A stretch of DNA of 44,747 bases from Chloroflexi bacterium ADurb.Bin180. GTDB lineage: Bacteria > Chloroflexota > Anaerolineae > UBA2200. The position numbers and the translations under genes were made by a program. Numbering within the stretch: position 1 is the stretch's first letter; each line of letters starts with the position of its first letter. Below the pieces are notes generated by a model. The model ran no database searches. It saw only the letters and a program-made list of their open reading frames with translations, and had not been told where the DNA came from. This document shows, one piece after another, positions 15,921-23,358 of this stretch. Where the stretch lies: positions 1 to 44,747 of the forward strand of contig MWCV01000020.1 in NCBI GenBank assembly GCA_002070215.1. The letters are read 5' to 3'.

Positions 15921-17009
15921 CTATTCAGTGACGGCGCTCTCCACAATGGAGAACCGCCGCTGGTCACAATCCACTTCGGCCATCGTTCCGTAGGGCAGCA
16001 CAAAGACGGGGTCAGTGTGGCCCAAGTCCATGCCCGCCACTACTGGCAGGTTCGTCAGGCCGAGCTCGTCCGATACCACCTCTAGCAGCACTTGATCGTA
16101 CTTGCAAAAGTCAGCCGGGGCCACCTCTCCGCCTGGGCGGGCGAGCAGGATCGCTCCGAGCCGTTGCAGCAGACCCATGGCACCGTAGACTCTCAGCGTG
16201 TAACCGAGCAGAGAGGGAGGGGGTGCCTCCTCCGAGGTCTCTAGGAAGAGCAGCGCCCCGTCCCACCAGGCGGCATCCGGCCAGTACTCGGTACCGCGCA
16301 GCCAGTCGAAGACCTCGAAGCACCCGCCGATGAGAGGCCCCCTGTGCCTTCCCGTTCCCTGGAGCCACTTCCAGCCCTCACTCTGGTTCAGGCTGCGCCG
16401 CTTGTTCTGATTCTCGGGCACAGCCCAGGTGAGGAGCTCCGCTGTCCAACCTCCGGTGTTCGGAGTGACCTCACCCACCGGGTCCAGTTCGAACAGAGTG
16501 CGGCGAACAGAGTCAACCATGTAGGGGAACAATCCCCCGTTTTCGGCAAACCCGGCCATAATCGCCGGTCCGTAGAATGTGGTCAGCCCGGCTTTGAGGC
16601 ACGCCAGGTGCGTGATCGTAGTGTCCGAAAAGCCCATCAGGACCTTGGGATTGTCATGGATCACTCGGAGGTCGAGGTAGGGCAGTATCCTGATCGAGTC
16701 ATCTCCACCAATGGTGCTGATGATCCCCTTGACCGAGGCGTCGGCGAAAGCGGCCATCAGGTCCTCGGCCCTGGCTTCGGGGTGCCGGTGCAGCCAGTCG
16801 GCATCGGCCAGTGTATGGTCCATTTCGACCAGCTCTACCCCGAACTCTTCTTCGAGCTGCCGTTTTCCGGCCAGGTACCGTTGCGGAAACTGGCCCGGAC
16901 CTCCCCAGGAGAGCGTCACTGCGGCGACCCTGTCGCCGGCATGGAGCCTGCGGGGCTTGATCAGAGAGGGAGAACGAGCGGGGAGCCGCTCTGGGTCTCT
17001 TCCAGTCAT
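15921..17009 (-). CDS. S66 family peptidase (LD-carboxypeptidase / MccF-like)
   Basis: The 362-residue protein fits the S66 serine peptidases, which cleave L,D bonds in murein peptides (LdcA) or detoxify microcin C-type aminoacyl nucleotides (MccF). The nucleophile elbow is GFSDTT (Ser near residue 147). An upstream glycine pair follows ISTIGGDDS. The family's Glu lies in LFLETSEE and the catalytic His in DLGHTDP. The length and the W-rich insertion (NQSEGWKWLQGTG) before the Glu fit MccF-like members better than LdcA. The start ATG at 17009 lies just after the stop of the alpha-toroid gene (17013), so the two genes are coupled. No signal peptide is seen, so it acts in the cytoplasm. Confidence 0.9.
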   Translation of the reverse strand: MTGRDPERLPARSPSLIKPRRLHAGDRVAAVTLSWGGPGQFPQRYLAGKRQLEEEFGVELVEMDHTLADADWLHRHPEARAEDLMAAFADASVKGIISTIGGDDSIRILPYLDLRVIHDNPKVLMGFSDTTITHLACLKAGLTTFYGPAIMAGFAENGGLFPYMVDSVRRTLFELDPVGEVTPNTGGWTAELLTWAVPENQNKRRSLNQSEGWKWLQGTGRHRGPLIGGCFEVFDWLRGTEYWPDAAWWDGALLFLETSEEAPPPSLLGYTLRVYGAMGLLQRLGAILLARPGGEVAPADFCKYDQVLLEVVSDELGLTNLPVVAGMDLGHTDPVFVLPYGTMAEVDCDQRRFSIVESAVTE

Positions 17010-17012
17010 GCG

Positions 17013-18065
17013 CTAAGGCCTGCTCTGGCTGACAGTCTTGAGTGCTCGCAGCGCGCGGAGTGTGACCCATTTGGAGGGCTGCTTACGCGCTCCGAAATCG
17101 ACCCAGGTCTTGCCGGCATAGTCATACTCGAGCGACCAGCGGCCCAAGGCGTCCTGCTTGTCACGCACAAGTCGGACTGCTGCCTGCAAACGAGGCTCCG
17201 CTCCACAACCCAGGCTCGCCAGAACCTGTACATTCTGCAGCACGTCGGTCACATAGAAAACAGGAAACCCGAACTTCCACCAGCTCCTGTTCGGTTTGCT
17301 GCCACTCAGAGTCGGGTAGCTGGCCGAAGCCGGATCGCCCGCCAGCAGGAACTCGACGCCCTGCCTGATGGCCTGGTCGATCAGCGGCGTCCGCTCAGTG
17401 GCGGGAAGCACGCTGAATGCCATCATGACCTTGACCGCCCCCCACGCGCAGGGCCGGCGGTTGTTCGCTGCGCAGCCAAAGCCAGGGCCGCACTTGATGC
17501 CCAGGTATCGCCTGGAAGCGTTGCGCTCTGTCGACGGGGCAACCCCTTCTCCCGTGACGGAGCGGGCCATCCATTCATACGCCAGCCTCAGCCTTGGGTC
17601 AGAACAGCCAAGTTCGTGCAGGGCCCAACAGAGGTTGCCCTGGAGGCAGTCAATGGTGCCAGACGGCGAACCGAAAACGGAGAACTGGCCACCAGGTGAG
17701 AAGGCGTGTTCGAGCACGTAGGTACAGGCAGCGGCGATGCGGGCATCCTCGGTCAGAGTGGCACCCAGCTGCGCCAGCAGGATCACCGACCAGTCTGTGG
17801 AGCGATACTTGGGGCTGTAGCCCGCGTTAGGCTTGGTCCACCACCCTTCCGGATGCATCTGCTCGAGGATGGCCGCAATGGGCCCCTCCCGGTGAGCTCG
17901 TCGTCGCGCCGAACGCAGTTCGGGATCGTCCGGAGGGCAGTCCATCAGGTCGCGCAGCGCAAGGTAGCGAACACCAGGCTCCTCCGGTTCCAGGAGCCAC
18001 GGTATCGCGTCACCATCTAGCTGCGCACGCCAGAACGTTCGGCTTCTCCTCGGGGTCAGATCCAT
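17013..18065 (-). CDS. Prenyltransferase/squalene-cyclase-like alpha-toroid protein
   Basis: The 350-residue protein contains repeated helical-hairpin motifs of the terpene-cyclase alpha/alpha toroid: HPEGWWTKPNAGYSPKYRSTDW, SPGGQFSVFGSPSGTIDCLQGNL and DALGRWSLEYDYAGKTW. Many bacterial proteins with this fold have no proven cyclase activity. The DxDD acid motif of squalene-hopene cyclases is not evident. I use the ATG at 18065 because the conserved part begins there (MDLTPRRSRTFWRAQLDGD). The Shine-Dalgarno is weak, so an upstream start is possible. It sits four bases ahead of the S66 peptidase gene. Function is unassigned. Confidence 0.72.
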   Translation of the reverse strand: MDLTPRRSRTFWRAQLDGDAIPWLLEPEEPGVRYLALRDLMDCPPDDPELRSARRRAHREGPIAAILEQMHPEGWWTKPNAGYSPKYRSTDWSVILLAQLGATLTEDARIAAACTYVLEHAFSPGGQFSVFGSPSGTIDCLQGNLCWALHELGCSDPRLRLAYEWMARSVTGEGVAPSTERNASRRYLGIKCGPGFGCAANNRRPCAWGAVKVMMAFSVLPATERTPLIDQAIRQGVEFLLAGDPASASYPTLSGSKPNRSWWKFGFPVFYVTDVLQNVQVLASLGCGAEPRLQAAVRLVRDKQDALGRWSLEYDYAGKTWVDFGARKQPSKWVTLRALRALKTVSQSRP

Positions 18066-18189
18066 GTGCAGCCCACTGGCCGGAGCCGCGAAGGACTGGA
18101 CGAGTGGGCAGGACATTCGGCAGGTTGACGAGGCGCCGCCACATGGAATGGAGTGTTCGCTCACGTCGAGGGTTCGACTTTCTCCCCGG

Positions 18190-18711
18190 CTATGGTCCTT
18201 GGCGAGTACGTTTCTTGGTGCCCTTGGCAGGCTCATAGACAAAGAATCCGTCTGGAAGGAACCGCACACTTCCGGCTGCCTCGAGTGCCTCGAGCGCTCG
18301 CCAGTCAATGTGGTGTTCTCCCGCACCCAGCCCCGGGTGGACCACCAGAACCGCTCCAGGCCAGGGCCCCCACGCATCGAAGGAATAACGGAACGGCTGA
18401 TCCGCAACCCGTTCGCAAGCCTGACTGAGAATGGTGTGAGCCTGGTTCTCTGCCACCCACTGCTGTTCGCTCAGGAACAAGGCCACCAGCTCCTGCCGCG
18501 TGATCCGCCCGGTGCCGTGGCAGAGGTCGCAGGATACGCTTTTACCCTTGGCCTGGCCGCCATCTACTGTGTAGTGTCCTTTGCCCCAGCAGCGCCAGCA
18601 CTGAACACTGTGGTCAGGAGCCGCATCGAGGTCGCCGACCACCTTATCGACACGTCGGGCTGTCCGACCTGGAATCAGTTCTGCTTGTGCGGCAGCAGTT
18701 CGGGTTGGCAT
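18190..18711 (-). CDS. Small protein with DnaJ-type zinc-finger motif
   Basis: The 173-residue product carries CWRCWGKGHY and CDLCHGTGRI (about residues 38-47 and 60-69), which match the C-x-x-C-x-G-x-G repeats of the DnaJ cysteine-rich domain. Two such repeats would bind one zinc. The C-terminal part (HPGLGAGEHHIDWRALEALEAAG) is unrecognised. GAGGGGGTT precedes the ATG at 18711, which excludes a longer upstream frame. It lies 124 bp upstream of the alpha-toroid gene, on the same strand. A role in protein folding or RNA contact is only a guess. Confidence 0.7.
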   Translation of the reverse strand: MPTRTAAAQAELIPGRTARRVDKVVGDLDAAPDHSVQCWRCWGKGHYTVDGGQAKGKSVSCDLCHGTGRITRQELVALFLSEQQWVAENQAHTILSQACERVADQPFRYSFDAWGPWPGAVLVVHPGLGAGEHHIDWRALEALEAAGSVRFLPDGFFVYEPAKGTKKRTRQGP

Positions 18712-19092
18712 CTGAACCCCCTCACCCGCCTTACGGGTCACCGCTCTACGGTCGAGCGTCACGGACCGGCCTGTGCCCACAAAGTAACGCGGTATGCAGG
18801 CCGCAGGCCGCCATCCGACCACAACAGGCACGCGTTCTTACCACTGAAGACGATGAAGAACGTGTAAAGTTGCGGCGTCTTTATGACGAGTTATGGCGCC
18901 GCCGGACCTGCTGCTACGATGCGGATTGCGCTGCTCTTGTCTCCTCGCGCCGGTTTGACCTGTCCGAGCAGTGGGTACGGCACCGCGTGGTCAACCGAGC
19001 CTTGCTAGGGTGGGTTCCACACGTGCGTACAATCCTGGCTGTGCGAGACCCAATTGCGTCCCGGGACCCGGCTCCCGCCGTCGCCGGGAAAC
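18712..19092. other. Intergenic stretch without a recognised gene
   Basis: No frame here has a good start, a ribosome site or a family signature. A plus-strand frame running to 19109 is shorter than its noise level and has an unremarkable composition. The stretch carries the upstream region of the DnaJ-like zinc-finger gene, but I see no clear promoter. Everything beyond the terminator at 19093-19130 looks like spacer. Confidence 0.5.
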
Positions 19093-19130
19093 AAAAAAAG
19101 GGGGGGTGAGCGTCACTGCGCTCACCCCCC
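19093..19130 (-). terminator. Rho-independent terminator of the zinc-ribbon gene
   Basis: A 12-bp stem (GGGGGGTGAGCG with CGCTCACCCCCC, loop of 6) is followed on the minus strand by a run of seven T. It lies 31 bp after the stop of the zinc-ribbon gene. Confidence 0.9.
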
Positions 19131-19161
19131 TGTGTGTATCGAAGGTTCGGTACCCTGGAAC

Positions 19162-19908
19162 CTAGCCCTGCTTTGCGCCGCACTCCGGGCAGAACCTGGC
19201 ACCCTTTGTATCAGCGCCGCAAGCCGGGCACTTGCCGGCCGGCGCTCGCTCGATCTTGGCACCGCACTCGGGACAGAACTTGGCTCCCATCGTCGGCTTG
19301 CCGCAATTGGGACACAGGTCAGCTGCCGGCTGAACCATTGCCGCGCCGCACTCGGGACAGAACTTGGTGCCGGCCGGAGCGAGCGTGCCATCCTTCGGGC
19401 ACTTGGCCATCCCGGCCTGGGCCTGCTTGATGGCCGCACCGGTCTGCTTGGCCACCTCGCCCAGCCCGAGCGCACTGGCAAAGCCGCGCAGCGCGGCACC
19501 GGCCTGCTCGGCCTCAGCCTCTGCAATCTGCCCGCGGCGCGGGCTGTCGTCTTTGCAGAATCCGCTCTGCTCGTCAAAGTCAGACAGGCAAACTACCCTC
19601 CGGCAAGTCGGGCACTCGCGGAAGCGATCCTTCACCTGACTCCAGGCCTTCTCGAGCTGCTCTGGCGTCAGGCTGTTCACATAGCGCGGGTCGGGTCCAG
19701 TGACGTTATTCGCGATCGCTCCGCCAAAAATGGGAACCTTGCGCAACAGTCCTCCAACGGCTTCCCGGCCGATATCCTTGGCCACCGTAGCTACCACCTC
19801 GGGCTGGCTGCGGAATTCGCGGTCGCAGGAATCGCAGTAAAACACGGCGTAGGGGCCGATCCCATCGTTTCGTACGTCATAGCGCGGCATTCGGCTTGGT
19901 GCGGCCAT
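19162..19908 (-). CDS. Multi-zinc-ribbon protein
   Basis: The 248-residue protein begins with a treble-clef-like pair (YCDSC at about 24-28, then CPTC and CLSD/FCKD). An Ala-rich helical linker follows, and then a C-terminal array of C-x-x-C zinc ribbons of the double-zinc-ribbon type (CPKD, FCPECGAAM, CPNCGKP, FCPECGAKI, CPACGAD, FCPECGAK). Such arrays occur in cytoplasmic proteins of unknown role and sometimes next to kinases. GGAGGTGAAAGC places the ATG at 19908. It has its own near-perfect promoter and its own terminator, so it is a single-gene transcription unit. Confidence 0.85.
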   Translation of the reverse strand: MAAPSRMPRYDVRNDGIGPYAVFYCDSCDREFRSQPEVVATVAKDIGREAVGGLLRKVPIFGGAIANNVTGPDPRYVNSLTPEQLEKAWSQVKDRFRECPTCRRVVCLSDFDEQSGFCKDDSPRRGQIAEAEAEQAGAALRGFASALGLGEVAKQTGAAIKQAQAGMAKCPKDGTLAPAGTKFCPECGAAMVQPAADLCPNCGKPTMGAKFCPECGAKIERAPAGKCPACGADTKGARFCPECGAKQG

Positions 19909-19937
19909 GCTTTCACCTCCCCATGGATATGGTCGTC

Positions 19938-19965
19938 ATTATAGGCGGCAGCTAGCCGATGTCAA
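19938..19965 (-). promoter_or_regulatory. Perfect sigma-70 promoter of the zinc-ribbon gene
   Basis: On the minus strand, TTGACA (19965-19960) and TATAAT (19943-19938) are separated by 16 bp, about 30 bp upstream of the ATG. The MITE-like element begins 14 bp upstream of the -35. Confidence 0.88.
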
Positions 19966-19979
19966 CCGACAAAGGCGTC

Positions 19980-20223
19980 GAGAGTGTGGAAAAAGCGGGC
20001 CAGGGATGGGAGCACCCTGGCGCCTGTGCCTGGTAGTGCCAAGACTCGGGGCAACTACGGACCTCGATAGGTTCGTAGTACAGGCTTTGGCCTGTCCCCA
20101 CCCACTGACGCGGTGAGACCGTCCGGAAGGGGAGCGCTAAAGCGCCTCTTCGCAGTAGCTCAGAGACCTACGGCAACTACGAACCTGTCGTTCACGCTCC
20201 CTGGGCAGTTATTCCACACTCTC
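19980..20223. mobile_element. MITE-like non-autonomous element with 9-bp target duplication
   Basis: The 244-bp element starts GAGAGTGTGGAAAAA and ends with the inverted copy TTATTCCACACTCTC. The inverted repeats match for the first 12 bases and partly for about 25. AAAGGCGTC lies directly outside both ends (19971-19979 and 20224-20232), a classic target duplication. No transposase frame is present. The termini resemble those of the insertion sequence at the window ends (GAGAGTGTTGAAAAAC). I infer it is moved by that family's transposase. Internally, GGCAACTACGGACCT (near 20050) and GGCAACTACGAACCT (near 20173) are near-identical direct copies, with an inverted AGGTTCGTAGT near 20070. Confidence 0.82.
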
Positions 20224-20303
20224 AAAGGCGTCGGACCGGCAAGCGCGATATGGAGCGCTCCCGTCCGACGCCATTTGCTTTCGTACCGCGAAACGATCCG
20301 CGG

Positions 20304-20954
20304 CTACCTCGGCGGCACAGTCGTCAACTCGCAGGCCAGACCGTCCCCATCCCTATCGAGCCAGTGTACATCCCGGCCGACGACGGCGAGGCAATGCTCA
20401 AAGCATGCTTGCGCGACAGCCGGTGAAGCAAAGTCCTCGCAGTCAAAGAGGTTGCCGGAGCAGTCGCAGTTGGCCACTGGCGGTGCCACAACTGGCGCGG
20501 GGGCTTCAAAGTACTTGGGAACGAAATACCACCCCGCCCCATTCATCCAGACCTGCACGCCTCCGTGACCGCTGCAAGTCCAGCGCGGCTCGAGCGAATA
20601 GGAGTAGCTGCCGTCCCAGCAGAGGGCAACCGGCCAACTGGCGGGAGACGAGGGAGGCACCGGCGCAGGGGCAGGGCCGGGCTGGACTGGAACGTGCGGG
20701 ACCGAAGGAGCCGGAGAGGGCGCCCCAACACAGGGGATCCTGAGCTTCTGGCCCACATAAATCAGGTTCGGATTGGCCAGACGATTGTATCGGGCTATCT
20801 CGTAGGGGTTTACGCCATAGCGCCGGCCGATGGCAAAAAGGGTGTCACCCGCTTTGACCACATAGAACCAGTCAGCCGACGCTGCCTGGGTGAGGACCAG
20901 AAACGTGGACAATACCAGCACCACCACCAGCACCATTCGTACTCTTGGACTCAT
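20304..20954 (-). CDS. Secreted LysM protein with C-terminal excalibur domain
   Basis: The 216-residue product has a signal peptide (MVLVVVLVLSTFLVLTQAASA) and a LysM domain at about 28-75 (VVKAGDTLFAIGRRYGVNPYEIARYNRLANP), which binds murein or chitin-type glycans. A Pro-rich linker follows. The C-terminus is an excalibur-type calcium-binding domain, with NCDCSGNLFDCEDF and DRDGDGLACE. AGGAGGAAGACG sets the ATG at 20954. It is divergent from the parvulin gene and probably sits on the outer face of the cell wall. The MITE is 80 bp past its stop. Confidence 0.88.
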   Translation of the reverse strand: MSPRVRMVLVVVLVLSTFLVLTQAASADWFYVVKAGDTLFAIGRRYGVNPYEIARYNRLANPNLIYVGQKLRIPCVGAPSPAPSVPHVPVQPGPAPAPVPPSSPASWPVALCWDGSYSYSLEPRWTCSGHGGVQVWMNGAGWYFVPKYFEAPAPVVAPPVANCDCSGNLFDCEDFASPAVAQACFEHCLAVVGRDVHWLDRDGDGLACELTTVPPR

Positions 20955-21207
20955 CGTCTTCCTCCTCAACCTGTTTCGCTCAGATACGCTGGATCGGCCA
21001 GCATCTGGTGCCCCCGGCATTCAAGCCCAGGGCAACACCGCCGCTCCAGCACTAGGACTCACAATGGTAGACGCAGCCTGTATCATTTGGATTCGGGTCT
21101 GGCCAGCAATCGTACGGCGAAACCAAATCCGCTTGTCGGACTGAGCGCCGCACGGGCACGACCGCTTGTCCGCACACCAGGGCGGTGCTCTGTCTCTCCA
21201 GCCCAGT
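20955..21207. other. Divergent intergenic region between LysM and parvulin genes
   Basis: This region should hold the upstream control of the LysM gene, although no clear -10/-35 pair was found for it. The plus-strand promoter for the parvulin gene begins just to the right at 21208. No gene is supported. Confidence 0.4.
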
Positions 21208-21235
21208 TTGCTTCTGTGGCCAAGAGTGGTACAAT
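21208..21235 (+). promoter_or_regulatory. Candidate sigma-70 promoter of the parvulin gene
   Basis: TTGCTT (21208-21213) and TACAAT (21230-21235) are separated by 16 bp, about 110 bp upstream of the ATG at 21343. Confidence 0.6.
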
Positions 21236-21342
21236 GGCCCAACTCGGTTATCCACGAGCAGGCAAGTTCTGGCGCCCAGTGCTCACGCGTTGTGCCTGGG
21301 CGCCGGTTGTTGTTCCCATCAGTACTAGGAGGTTCTGAAACG

Positions 21343-22365
21343 ATGAAAACCCGAACCATCGCCGCGGCAATGCTACTCCTCGGCCTGGCCCTGACGAGCG
21401 GCTGTGCCAAGGGAGCGACGCCCACGGCCACGGTTGCCCCAGGGCCGACCTCAGCACCGACAATCGACCCGGTCCTCTCGCCAACCAGCCTCCCACCTGG
21501 CGGCGTCGACGTGGCCTGGCAGCACATCGTGCAGCCAACGGGAACAGCGCTGGCCCGCGTGAATGGCGAGGAGGTCGACTCGGAAGAGTTCCTGGCCGTG
21601 CTCAAGCGCCAACTCCATGTCGTCACCGCCCAGTACGCGGTGGACTGGAATGAGCCCTCCAACCAGTCACTCATCCCGGGCTTTGAAGACCAGATCCTGA
21701 GCCAGATGATTCAGGACGTGTTGCTTCGCCAGCTCGCTACTGCCGAGGGCATTACCGTCACCGACGAAGACATCGAAACCGAACGCGCGAGCATCGAGAA
21801 GGAGGTCGTCTCCAGCGGGCAGTACCCCACCTGGGAGGCGTTCCTCCTGGCAATGGGCAGCAACCCGAAGGACTTTGGCGAGCAAATTCGCACCTACCTC
21901 TACTACAAAAAACTGCTGAGCTTGCACGGCGGTCCAACTGAGGTGGAGCAGGTCAACGCGCGCCACATTCTGGTCGACAGCGAAGAGAAGGGCCAGGAAG
22001 TGCTCAAGAAGCTCAAGGAAGGCGCTACCTTTGCCGACCTGGCCAAGGAGTATTCCACTGACACCGGCTCGGCCAGTTCGGGTGGCGACCTGGGGTGGTT
22101 TCCACGGGGAATGATGGTCACCGAGTTTGAGGAGGCCGCGTTCACCCTGCCCATTGGCGAGACCAGCGGTCTCATCAAGACCGACTTTGGCTACCACATC
22201 ATCCAGGTGGTGGACCGAGGCACCAGACCACTACCGGCAGAGATGCTGGAGCAGCATCAGCAAGAGGCGTTCGGCGCCTGGTACGATGCCGAGTACGAGA
22301 ACGCCAAGATAGAGACCCTGGTGACTTTCGAGACTCCAGAGCCGACACTGACTCCCACTTCATAG
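21343..22365 (+). CDS. PrsA/SurA-like parvulin peptidyl-prolyl isomerase lipoprotein
   Basis: The 340-residue lipoprotein would assist folding of exported proteins outside the membrane by cis-trans isomerisation at proline. The signal peptide ends with a lipobox, LALTSGC (Cys21). A Thr/Pro-rich linker and an N-terminal SurA_N-like helical domain (LARVNGEEVDSEEF, near 65) follow. The parvulin domain lies at about 203-295: NARHILVDSEEKGQ, GGDLGWFPRGMMV, then FGYHIIQVVDR. AGGAGG lies upstream of the ATG at 21343; the longer open frame upstream contains the promoter. A hairpin follows the stop. Confidence 0.92.
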   Translation: MKTRTIAAAMLLLGLALTSGCAKGATPTATVAPGPTSAPTIDPVLSPTSLPPGGVDVAWQHIVQPTGTALARVNGEEVDSEEFLAVLKRQLHVVTAQYAVDWNEPSNQSLIPGFEDQILSQMIQDVLLRQLATAEGITVTDEDIETERASIEKEVVSSGQYPTWEAFLLAMGSNPKDFGEQIRTYLYYKKLLSLHGGPTEVEQVNARHILVDSEEKGQEVLKKLKEGATFADLAKEYSTDTGSASSGGDLGWFPRGMMVTEFEEAAFTLPIGETSGLIKTDFGYHIIQVVDRGTRPLPAEMLEQHQQEAFGAWYDAEYENAKIETLVTFETPEPTLTPTS

Positions 22366-22380
22366 CATCTCAAGGCTCAG

Positions 22381-22407
22381 GGCGGGGCGCACCGATAGCG
22401 CCCCGCC
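22381..22407. terminator. Hairpin terminator between convergent genes
   Basis: A 10-bp GC stem (GGCGGGGCGC with GCGCCCCGCC, 7-nt loop) separates the convergent parvulin and ADP-ribosylglycohydrolase stops. T-rich tracts are weak on both sides, so it may act in both directions. It would end the 22-kb minus-strand gene cluster. Confidence 0.65.
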
Positions 22408-22415
22408 CGTTGTGT

Positions 22416-23330
22416 TCAGTGGATCGCAAACGCGGCTAGGGTGTCGGCGAGCTCTATCAATTCCCGCTGCCCCACGAATTGCCCGCTGCACAGCGGCCAT
22501 TCTCCCCGCAACGCCTCTCGCCACCTCCGGGGAATCGCGTCCAGCCCATACGTCGCTCCGGCCAGCGCACCCACAACTGCCCCGGCCGTGTCAGCGTCGT
22601 TCCCCAGATTGACCACCTGCACCACGGCCTCTTCCAAGCTGTCGGTAGTAAGCAGCCCCCAGAGCGCTGCCTCGACCGTGTGACGGACCCAGCCGCTGTT
22701 CTTTAGCTGCGACCGGCTCTTACGGGGAGCACTTTCGATCACCGTGCGCAGCTCGTTGGTTACTCCTGCCTTTTCGAGCGCCTGCTCAACGGCCGCTGAC
22801 TTGGCTTGTCCCCGACAAAGTAGCCATAACGCGCAGTTCACAAAAGCGCAGGCGGCCAAGCAGTCGGGGTGAGCGTGAGTCAATGCGCTCTGCTGTCGAC
22901 TGGCCAGGAGCATCGCCTCGAGGTCATCGAAGGCCAGAGCCACGGGCCAGCACCGCATCAGCGAGCCGTTGCCAGCGCTCTCCGGATCAATGGTCCTCGC
23001 GGCCGTCTGCCAGCTTTCCCCTCGGGCGATGGCGCTCAGAACCCACCGCGTGTGTACGCCCTCGTCGGGAGGTCCGGCGCTGTGCCAGGCCACAAAGCGC
23101 TGCGCCAGGTCCGCCCCGTCGAGCCCTCCTGAGGCACGAAGCGACTCGGCCAGTGCCAGCGCCATCTCCGTGTCATCGGTGAAGGTGCCAGGCGGCAGGC
23201 GGCCCTTGCGCATGTCACGCACCAGTGCACCGGCCGGAATCATTGGCCCGAACTCTAGCGGCATTCCCAGCGCGTCGCCCACTGCCGCCCCGATGGCACA
23301 TCCACGCACGCGCTCCGTACTCTTCCCCAT
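22416..23330 (-). CDS. ADP-ribosylglycohydrolase (DraG-like)
   Basis: The 304-residue protein belongs to the ADP-ribosylglycohydrolase family, which removes ADP-ribose from proteins or small molecules using two magnesium ions. It contains IGAAVGDALGMPLEF near the start, the metal motif TFTDDTEMALAL (about 49-60) and the second motif LGNDADTAGAVVGALAGA (about 243-260). AGGAGGAAGG places the ATG at 23330. It follows the radical SAM gene by 28 bp and is the last gene of the minus-strand cluster. It might reverse an ADP-ribosyl mark made elsewhere or have joined the cluster by chance. No ADP-ribosyltransferase is seen in the window. Confidence 0.93.
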   Translation of the reverse strand: MGKSTERVRGCAIGAAVGDALGMPLEFGPMIPAGALVRDMRKGRLPPGTFTDDTEMALALAESLRASGGLDGADLAQRFVAWHSAGPPDEGVHTRWVLSAIARGESWQTAARTIDPESAGNGSLMRCWPVALAFDDLEAMLLASRQQSALTHAHPDCLAACAFVNCALWLLCRGQAKSAAVEQALEKAGVTNELRTVIESAPRKSRSQLKNSGWVRHTVEAALWGLLTTDSLEEAVVQVVNLGNDADTAGAVVGALAGATYGLDAIPRRWREALRGEWPLCSGQFVGQRELIELADTLAAFAIH

Positions 23331-23358
23331 TCGACCTTCCTCCTACTGCTAGGGCTGG

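Noticed and set aside
15921-17009. Calling the S66 peptidase a proven immunity gene (MccF)
   Set aside because: No microcin C-like biosynthetic genes are adjacent, and LdcA-type murein recycling cannot be excluded by motif alone.
16344-17699. A 451-codon plus-strand open frame over the S66 and alpha-toroid genes
   Set aside because: Both underlying minus-strand genes have catalytic or fold motifs, while this frame has none. Length alone is explained by GC-rich codon use.
18687-19109. Possible small gene on the plus strand (140 codons)
   Set aside because: No ribosome site or motif, and it overlaps the start of the zinc-finger gene and the terminator of the zinc-ribbon gene.
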